Assembly: GCF_900070365.1 (NCBI RefSeq)
Contig: NZ_LN850107.1
Span: 4,216,001 to 4,280,000, forward strand
From: Alloactinosynnema sp. L-07
GTDB lineage: Bacteria > Actinomycetota > Actinomycetes > Mycobacteriales > Pseudonocardiaceae
Reading direction: 5' to 3'
Length of the DNA: 64,000 nucleotides
The notes beneath the pieces are model-generated. The model made no database searches, had not been told where the DNA came from, and worked only from the letters and a program-made list of their open reading frames with translations. A program made the translations under genes and the position numbers. Of the stretch, positions 59,521 to 64,000 are shown one piece after another. Each line of letters starts with the position of its first letter. Positions within the stretch are counted from its first letter, which is position 1.

Positions 59521-59524
59521 CCGC

Positions 59525-59749
59525 ATGTCCATTCAGATCACGGCGAAAGTCATCTGCCAGTCCAAGCAGGCGCACGGTGAGGACGAGGTCTCGCTGACGT
59601 TCCAGGCGGACTATGAGGACGGCCGCAACAAGGAGTGGGCGAAGTACACGCCGTCGATGTCCATCTCGACCACGATGCGTGGCTCGGTCGGCGACCACTT
59701 CGAGCCCGGCAAGTCCTACCTGCTGACGTTCACCCCGGAGGAGGTGTGA
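59525..59749 (+). CDS. small protein after endolysin
   Basis: This 74-residue protein starts at ATG 59525. It is a small beta-rich protein (VSLTFQADYEDGRNKEWAKY, SMSISTTMRGSVGDHFEPG). The family is unknown. It shares one base with the holin-like gene. Confidence 0.65.
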   Translation: MSIQITAKVICQSKQAHGEDEVSLTFQADYEDGRNKEWAKYTPSMSISTTMRGSVGDHFEPGKSYLLTFTPEEV

Positions 59750-60018
59750 TGGGCGCGCCCATCGAGGACCTGGACCGGCCGCGGCCGGTCCGCATCACCG
59801 CATTCGCCGGCCTCCTGGCTCAAGCGCTGCTCGTTGTCGCAGCGCTGATCTGGGCGCTGTCGCCAGCGCTGGTCGCCGCCATCGTCGGCGTCATCGCCGT
59901 CGCGCAGACCGGCGGCTGGCTGTGGGTGGAGAAACAGGTGACGCCGATCTCGGAGCCGCGCAACGACGACGGTGTGCTGCTCGTGCCCCTGAACCCGCGC
60001 TCGGCGCGAGAGGTCTGA
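59749..60018 (+). CDS. two-helix membrane protein, holin candidate
   Basis: This 89-residue protein has two hydrophobic helices (FAGLLAQALLVVAALIWALS and ALVAAIVGVIAVAQTGGWLW) and short charged ends. This fits the small holin plan of actinophages, next to the endolysin. It starts at ATG 59749. Confidence 0.7.
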   Translation: MGAPIEDLDRPRPVRITAFAGLLAQALLVVAALIWALSPALVAAIVGVIAVAQTGGWLWVEKQVTPISEPRNDDGVLLVPLNPRSAREV

Positions 60019-60028
60019 GGAGAACGTT

Positions 60029-60373
60029 ATGGGCTTCACCGACACCGCCAAGCAGACGGCGCTGGACGCCGTGGCCGCGGCCGCGGCGTGGATCACCTTG
60101 CACACGGCGGATCCCGGCACCACCGGGGCCAGCGAGGTCGCGGGCGGCGCCTACACGCGCGAGCAGACGACGTGGGCCGCGTTCGCTGGCGGTTCCCGCG
60201 TGGGCTCCCAGGTGACGTTCGACGTCCCGGCCGGGGTGACCATCACCCACTGGGGGATCCGCACCGCCGCTTCGGGCGGAACCTTCTACTACGGCGGGAC
60301 CCTGTCCGCGTCCGAGACCTTCGGCGCGGCCGGACAGTACCTGTTCACGCCGACGCTGACCGCCACCGGCTGA
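60029..60373 (+). CDS. tail fibre-like protein
   Basis: This 114-residue protein starts at ATG 60029 after TGAGGAGA. AAWITLHTADPGTTGASEVA and the strands GSQVTFDVPAGVTITHWGIR and GTFYYGGTLSAS are typical of small actinophage tail-fibre proteins. It probably joins the tail tip. Confidence 0.75.
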   Translation: MGFTDTAKQTALDAVAAAAAWITLHTADPGTTGASEVAGGAYTREQTTWAAFAGGSRVGSQVTFDVPAGVTITHWGIRTAASGGTFYYGGTLSASETFGAAGQYLFTPTLTATG

Positions 60374-60380
60374 GCGAACT

Positions 60381-61301
60381 GTGGCCGACTACACGGCGTT
60401 CCCCAGCGCGACCGGACCCGGATCTTCGGTCGCCGACTCGCCGGTCAACCTGGGCGTCGAGTTCAAAGTCACCTCGACCGCCTGGCTCAAGGGGATCCGG
60501 TTCTGGCGCGCGGACACCGACCAGGACGGCTCGATCCAATGCCGCTGCTACCAGGTGGTGACCTCCAGTACCGGCAGCGCGGTGTCCGGATCGGACGGAT
60601 CGTTCACACTGACCGGCACCGGGTGGCAGGACGTCATTTACGGCACACCGATCGCGCTGACCGTCGAGCAGCGGTACAAGGCGATCTGCCACTTCCCGTC
60701 CGGTCTGTGCTTCACCGCGAACTACTTCAACGCCGGTGGCCCGGCCGAGAACGGCATCACGAACGGGCCGCTGCACGTGTTCGGCACCAGCACGGCCACC
60801 GGCGGATTCCAGGGCAGCTACAACTACAACAGCGGCCTTGCCTACACCGACAACGGGGTCGCGACGAACTACTGGGTCACGCCCATCGTGACCGACACCG
60901 ACCCCGCCGGGCATCCGCCCGGCAACGGCACCGCCACGCTCGCGCTGTCCACGTCGCGGACCGGCGTGAAAGTCGCAACCGGGATCGGCGCCGCGGCCCT
61001 CGCCCTGTCCGCGTCGGGTGCGGGCATCGCGAGTCGGAGCGGTCTTGCCGCCGCCCAGCTCGGCCTCGCCGCGTCCGCTGCGGGTGTCCACCGCGGCACC
61101 GGCGCCCGCTCCTCCCCGCTGAACCTGGCGGCATCGGGCATCGGGCATCATCGTGGCGTCGGTGCCCGCGCGGCGGTACTTGGTCTGTCGGCGTCGGGCG
61201 CGCTGCCGGGCCAGGATGTCGACGTGGTGGTCGGCCCGCTGGAGACCAGGTGGGCCATGGTCCTGGACTCGGGCCGGTGGCGGATGGAGGAGGACGCATG
61301 A
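60381..61301 (+). CDS. DUF4082-type tail tip protein with Ala/Gly repeats
   Basis: This 306-residue protein starts at GTG 60381. Residues 20-175 are a beta-sandwich with NLGVEFKVTSTAWLKGIRFW, DGSFTLTGTGWQDVIYG and the GSYNYNSGLAYT loop, in the DUF4082 style seen on surface-binding proteins. Residues about 180-275 are four or more degenerate repeats of about 20 residues (GIGAAALALSASGAGIAS and similar). It may attach to sugar polymers on the host. Confidence 0.7.
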   Translation: MADYTAFPSATGPGSSVADSPVNLGVEFKVTSTAWLKGIRFWRADTDQDGSIQCRCYQVVTSSTGSAVSGSDGSFTLTGTGWQDVIYGTPIALTVEQRYKAICHFPSGLCFTANYFNAGGPAENGITNGPLHVFGTSTATGGFQGSYNYNSGLAYTDNGVATNYWVTPIVTDTDPAGHPPGNGTATLALSTSRTGVKVATGIGAAALALSASGAGIASRSGLAAAQLGLAASAAGVHRGTGARSSPLNLAASGIGHHRGVGARAAVLGLSASGALPGQDVDVVVGPLETRWAMVLDSGRWRMEEDA

Positions 61302-61585
61302 GGATCTCGTCGCAGGCCACCGAGTACCTGCGGGCGCTCGTCACGGTCGACGGCGCGACACCGCCGCCATCCGACCTGGTGCACTTCGCGTTCCTGGCGG
61401 CGGGGTGGCCGGTGCCGTCGACGACATGGCACGTCGGGGCGTGGGTCGACGGGAAGGCGAGGATCCTCGTCGGCCCGGGCGCCGGCGGCCTGGTGGTCCC
61501 GCTCGGCTCCTACAGGGTGTTCCTGCGGGTGACGGACAACCCTGAGATCCCGATCGACCAGGTGGGGCAACTCACCATCTACTGA
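61298..61585 (+). CDS. small tail-tip-associated protein
   Basis: This 95-residue protein starts in an ATGA overlap and is the last gene of the late operon. It is strand-rich with a Trp/Val core (FAFLAAGWPVPSTTWHVGAW, GSYRVFLRVTDNPEIPIDQV), like a small beta-sandwich. The family is unknown. Confidence 0.7.
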   Translation: MRISSQATEYLRALVTVDGATPPPSDLVHFAFLAAGWPVPSTTWHVGAWVDGKARILVGPGAGGLVVPLGSYRVFLRVTDNPEIPIDQVGQLTIY

Positions 61586-61602
61586 CCATCCCCGGGCGCG
61601 AC

Positions 61603-61642
61603 GCGGCCCCCGCTGGACCTTCACCGGTCCGGCGGGGGCCGC
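61603..61642 (+). terminator. strong terminator at end of late operon
   Basis: A 17-base inverted repeat (61603-61619 with 61626-61642, one T-G wobble, loop of six) lies 18 bases after the last late gene. TTTCG follows. It should end late transcription and shield the lysogeny block downstream. Confidence 0.88.
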
Positions 61643-61658
61643 TTTCGTCATGCCAGGT

Positions 61659-62009
61659 TCAGTAGAAGCGGGTGTGGGAGACGGCCTTCGTCGGGCCGTA
61701 GCGGTGCCACAGGTACGCGGGGAGGTAGCCGACCATCGCCCAGATGCCGAGGCTGTAGAGCGACCAGCGGATGTGATGGCCGTGCGGGAACGGCGGCCGC
61801 GTCTTGGTGATCGAGCCGGTGAACTGCTGGGGCATCGGCTGCTGCGGCGCCCAGTACTGCTGCTGGGGCGGCGGGTAGCCGTAGCCCTGCTGGCCGTAGG
61901 GCTGCTGTGGTGGAGCCTGGTACCCACCAGTCCACTGCTGCTGGGGCGGCGGCATCTGCCCGCCGTGCGCGTGGTGGGTGCTCGGGTCGTATCCCCCGGG
62001 ATAGCTCAT
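61659..62009 (-). CDS. Pro/Gln/Tyr-rich membrane protein
   Basis: This 116-residue protein has a low-complexity N-terminal 70 residues (QPYGQQGYGYPPPQQQYWAP). A hydrophobic helix follows (WSLYSLGIWAMVGYLPAYLW) and a short tail ends it. Such proteins are common in actinobacteria and their prophages. It is on the minus strand between the terminator and the HTH gene, so it is probably made in the lysogen. It may affect surface or exclusion properties. Confidence 0.7.
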   Translation of the reverse strand: MSYPGGYDPSTHHAHGGQMPPPQQQWTGGYQAPPQQPYGQQGYGYPPPQQQYWAPQQPMPQQFTGSITKTRPPFPHGHHIRWSLYSLGIWAMVGYLPAYLWHRYGPTKAVSHTRFY

Positions 62010-62040
62010 ACGGGTTGCGTCGTCGCGATCTTGCTCGGCG

Positions 62041-62310
62041 TTACTTGGGTGAGGTGTCCCCCACCTGTGGACGAGGTGTGGATGGCGCCGTGCTCGGTGC
62101 GGTGTCGGCCTTGTGGAGGTCGGTGCGCTTGCCGCGGCCGGGCCGGTTGGCGTGCCAGGCGCGGACGTCGTCGGCGCGGTAGAGGCGGCTGCCGTGGTCG
62201 TCGCGGTAAGGCAGGGGGGCAGGCCCGCCGTGTCGGGACCAGTGGGAGCGCAGGGTCGTGGCGGTGACCCCGCAGTGTTCGGCGGCTTGGGCGGTGGTCC
62301 ACGTTTCCAT
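62041..62310 (-). CDS. excisionase/MerR-like helix-turn-helix protein
   Basis: This 89-residue protein reads METWTTAQAAEHCGVTATTL, then RSHWSRHGGPAP and SRLYRADDVRAWH, the winged-helix plan of Xis/AlpA/MerR-type regulators. The ATG at 62310 is chosen because a promoter (TTGCAC-17-TAACGT on the minus strand) would start RNA one or two bases before it. It should bind the palindromes at 62324 and 62391. Confidence 0.75.
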   Translation of the reverse strand: METWTTAQAAEHCGVTATTLRSHWSRHGGPAPLPYRDDHGSRLYRADDVRAWHANRPGRGKRTDLHKADTAPSTAPSTPRPQVGDTSPK

Positions 62311-62323
62311 TTCCGAAACGTTA

Positions 62324-62336
62324 CATCGCACCGATG
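62324..62336. promoter_or_regulatory. operator copy 1, CATCGCACCGATG
   Basis: The 13-base site has perfect five-base arms (CATCG/CGATG) around CAC. It lies exactly between the -35 (TTGCAC, complement of 62341-62346) and -10 (TAACGT, complement of 62318-62323) of the HTH gene's promoter. Binding there would stop RNA polymerase. An identical copy lies at 62391. Confidence 0.72.
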
Positions 62337-62381
62337 CGTGGTGCAAGCGATCCGGACTGGTGGCTAAGCCAAACTCAAGAG

Positions 62382-62409
62382 TTGACTTTGCATCGCACCG
62401 ATGTATAGT
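62382..62409 (+). promoter_or_regulatory. strong promoter with operator copy 2 in the spacer
   Basis: TTGACT at 62382-62387 and TATAGT at 62404-62409 are 16 bases apart, close to the sigma-A consensus. The spacer holds the second CATCGCACCGATG (62391-62403). RNA should start near 62416, giving a leader of about 29 bases with GGAGGAG at 62432-62438 before the ATG at 62445. Confidence 0.8.
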
Positions 62410-62444
62410 TAGAGGTGTCAGGGAGACGACCGGAGGAGACCAAG

Positions 62445-62711
62445 ATGGCCGCCAAGACCACCACCAAGAAGACCGCCGACAAGGCCGCCATCCGCGACAC
62501 CTTCGCCGCAGTCTACGAGATGGTCCGCGAGGACGTCCGCGACGAGTCCATCGCCGAGTTCCGCAAGTACGTCGCGATCGAACTCCGCGCGTACCTCAAG
62601 GCCGGCGACCTGGACGACGACATCGAGCCCGCGGGCGGCGTCACCGCCGACTGGAAGGCCGGGTTCCTCGCGGCGACCAAGCTCATCGGTGACATCAACT
62701 TCGACTTCTAG
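62445..62711 (+). CDS. small protein under the switch promoter
   Basis: This 88-residue protein starts at ATG 62445 after a perfect GGAGGAG. The first 12 residues are Lys/Thr-rich. The rest is helical and acidic (DTFAAVYEMVREDVRDESIA, then RAYLKAGDLDDDIE). No family is recognised. It is the only plus-strand gene directly under the operator-controlled promoter, so it should be repressed or induced with the lysogenic state. Confidence 0.75.
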   Translation: MAAKTTTKKTADKAAIRDTFAAVYEMVREDVRDESIAEFRKYVAIELRAYLKAGDLDDDIEPAGGVTADWKAGFLAATKLIGDINFDF

Positions 62712-62807
62712 ACCGACCGGCCGAGGCGGGGGCCCACCCCCGCCCCCACTCCGGACAGTTTCCCTGACGACAAACCGTTCCGAGGATCACAACCACAGGA
62801 GGCAGCA

Positions 62808-63026
62808 ATGGGCAAGGACAAGGGCAACGACAAGAGCAAGCCCGCCAAGTACGGCGCGATCGTCGGCCCCGGCAAGGACGGCACCCACAACGCGATGGTG
62901 GTCGAGAAGGGGACCGGCAAGAGCGCGGGCTTCTCCGTGGGTGGCTACCCGAGCGCAAAGGCTGCGGGCGACGCCGTCAAGGACGTGGTCGACGGGCTGA
63001 ACGAGGACGACCAGCAGGAGCCGTAG
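62808..63026 (+). CDS. small Lys/Gly-rich protein
   Basis: This 72-residue protein starts at ATG 62808 after AGGAGG. The head is Lys/Asp-rich (KDKGNDKSKPAKYG) and the middle is GTHNAMVVEKGTGKSAGFSV. The C-terminus is helical and acidic. It could share the upstream promoter. The family is unknown. Confidence 0.68.
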   Translation: MGKDKGNDKSKPAKYGAIVGPGKDGTHNAMVVEKGTGKSAGFSVGGYPSAKAAGDAVKDVVDGLNEDDQQEP

Positions 63027-63084
63027 CCGCTCGGCAGGCCGCGACGTCTGGCGATCACGCCCCCGGTCGGGTGAGACTGGGGGC

Positions 63085-63477
63085 GTGCACGCCGTCATCG
63101 ACACCATCACCGGCCAGCGGATCTGCCTGACCCCGGACCTGGACCGCGCGGAGGCCGCGGCGGTGTCCGAGCAGCATGTGGTCGTCGACGCGTGGGATGC
63201 GCGGCACCTGCTCTGGTACGTGAAGCCGGGATCGTTCGCGGACCGGTTCGAGCCGTACCAGGACGAGCTGCAGCGGTTGGTTTTCGGGCGCGCGGTGGAC
63301 CGGCTGGTGGGTCAGTTTCGACGAGCTGACCCGCCCCTAGACGACACCCAGCCAGTGATCGACTATCAACCTGACCTTATGGGAACTTCGGTACGCGACG
63401 ACGAGGATTGCCCAGGCTGGCCACAAGGCGGCGATGGTGATGGCGAGGGCGACGCGCTTGACGTTCGAGTGCGGTGA
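63085..63477 (+). CDS. hypothetical protein
   Basis: This 130-residue protein starts at GTG 63085 after a G run. Residues 1-75 look folded (RICLTPDLDRAEAAAVSEQH, then WYVKPGSFADRFEPYQDEL). The last 50 residues are low in structure and overlap a minus-strand membrane gene, so the true end or the overlap may be artefactual. Confidence 0.55.
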   Translation: MHAVIDTITGQRICLTPDLDRAEAAAVSEQHVVVDAWDARHLLWYVKPGSFADRFEPYQDELQRLVFGRAVDRLVGQFRRADPPLDDTQPVIDYQPDLMGTSVRDDEDCPGWPQGGDGDGEGDALDVRVR

Positions 63478-63555
63478 CTGACTGTCCGGTGTGTCGCTCA
63501 GCGCTGCCGCCCCGCACGTCAGGCCAAGAGTGGCGTAGATGTAGATCCAGATCAA
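63337..63555 (-). CDS. putative small membrane protein
   Basis: This 72-residue frame starts at TTG 63555. It has two hydrophobic spans (IWIYIYATLGLTCGAAAL and VALAITIAALWPAWAILVVAY) and charged ends. It overlaps the plus-strand gene by 141 bases. A TTG start and this overlap lower confidence, but the two spans look real. Confidence 0.45.
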   Translation of the reverse strand: MIWIYIYATLGLTCGAAALSDTPDSQSPHSNVKRVALAITIAALWPAWAILVVAYRSSHKVRLIVDHWLGVV

Positions 63556-63851
63556 TGGACGCGCGCCGGACTGTGCTGGCGTGCTCGGCGCGTGAGCTGG
63601 CCGACACGGCCGTAGGTGATGTTCAACGCGGCCGCGACGGATCTCTCGGTGGCGCCGGGTTCGGCCACCATCTCGGCGACCACGGAGTCCCGCTCGGCGC
63701 TGACCGCGTCAAGTGCGGCCGATAGCAGCGCCATCCTGGACGAGAGGTGCACGAACCAGGGGCAGGCATCTTCGCCGTCGCGGTCGCCTACCAGGCTGGC
63801 GATCACGGCGGCGACTTCCTGCGGTTCAACCCCGTATCCGTCTGCGGTCAT
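63552..63851 (-). CDS. putative HTH protein
   Basis: This 99-residue protein starts at ATG 63851, coupled (TGATG) to the gene before it. Its C-terminal part (PGATERSVAAALNITYGRVG, then QLTRRARQ) resembles sigma region 4 or another helix-turn-helix. The N-terminal part is helical. It is in the minus-strand group at the right edge and may regulate it. Confidence 0.62.
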   Translation of the reverse strand: MTADGYGVEPQEVAAVIASLVGDRDGEDACPWFVHLSSRMALLSAALDAVSAERDSVVAEMVAEPGATERSVAAALNITYGRVGQLTRRARQHSPARVH

Positions 63852-64000
63852 CAGTTCTGCACCCCGAGGTAGTCGGCGATCTCGGTGGGCAGGTGCTCGG
63901 CGGCGATGTCCAGGTTGGCGTCGATGTCGCCGTCCGGGTGGCGCAGCTCGGCCCACTTCAGCCCGAGGGCGTCGCACAGTTCACCGATGTCGACTCGCGG
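63851..64000 (-). CDS. C-terminal end of a gene continuing off the right edge
   Basis: The last 49 codons of a minus-strand gene are present: VDIGELCDALGLKWAELRH, then DIDANLDIAAEHLPTEIADY and a stop that shares a base with the next ATG. It is helical and acidic. The family cannot be told from this piece. It shows that a minus-strand operon enters from beyond the window. Confidence 0.6.
   Translation of the reverse strand, partial: PRVDIGELCDALGLKWAELRHPDGDIDANLDIAAEHLPTEIADYLGVQN

Larger units (their letters stand above)
12916..64000. mobile_element. siphovirus prophage, right end outside window
   Basis: A contiguous set of phage genes runs from an XRE repressor next to meaA through early, packaging, head, tail and lysis genes, and on to the right edge. 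Gene order is that of a long non-contractile-tail actinophage. The left border is between about 12,912 and 13,260. The right border and integrase are not in the window. No essential module is visibly broken, so the element may be intact. Confidence 0.93.

Noticed and set aside
1..64000. tRNA, rRNA or insertion sequence
   Set aside because: No cloverleaf with a recognisable T-loop, no rRNA segment and no transposase were seen. A covariance-model scan would be needed to exclude small RNAs.

Overview
This window is GC-rich actinobacterial DNA. A Pseudonocardiaceae-type host (Saccharothrix, Lentzea, Actinokineospora or a relative) is suggested by the DUF3558 lipoprotein, NucS mismatch endonuclease, MeaA-type B12 mutase, a WhiB-family protein and frequent GTG starts. 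The genus is an inference; no rRNA or tRNA gene is present to settle it.

Bases 1-12,912 are host chromosome. In order they hold the 5' end of a dhaK-like gene, a DUF3558 lipoprotein, a VWA/CoxE plus MoxR ATPase pair, nucS divergent from a NUDIX hydrolase, a secreted S41 peptidase, a secreted chitinase, a TetR regulator divergent from an alpha/beta hydrolase plus RibD-type reductase pair, an enoyl-CoA hydratase, a decayed grpB fragment, and meaA.

From about 12,916 to beyond the right edge lies a siphovirus prophage of at least 51 kb. A small XRE repressor abuts meaA on the minus strand. A divergent, apparently leaderless promoter at 13,341-13,376 then opens an early region of 44 short, tightly coupled plus-strand genes (13.4-38.1 kb). 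It includes a PD-(D/E)XK exonuclease, a phiC31 gp3-like recombination directionality factor, a protein with two FtsK gamma domains but no motor, a DUF5131 protein, an N6A/N4C and a C5 DNA methyltransferase, a WhiB-like protein, a replication initiator with six iterons and a purine-rich AT tract inside its gene (a lambda-style origin), a PP2C phosphatase, RusA, a nucleotidyltransferase, and many Cys-rich mini-proteins. A 12-bp-stem terminator at 38,176 closes this region.

The late region (38.2-61.6 kb) has standard siphovirus order: HNH, small and large terminase, portal, MuF-like protein, scaffold, decoration protein, major capsid, connectors, DUF5403, tail terminator, major tail protein, frameshifted tail chaperones, tape measure, distal tail and baseplate proteins. 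A lysis and tail-tip block follows (collagen-like membrane protein, amidase endolysin, holin candidates, tip proteins), closed by a strong terminator at 61,603. One opposite-strand moron (57,092-57,544) encodes an exported Thr/Ala-rich protein.

The right end (61.6-64 kb) is a lysogeny or accessory block. It centres on a helix-turn-helix gene and a divergent gene, whose two promoters each carry the same 13-bp palindrome exactly in the -35/-10 spacer. No integrase is in the window. The gp3-like factor predicts a serine integrase just beyond base 64,000.
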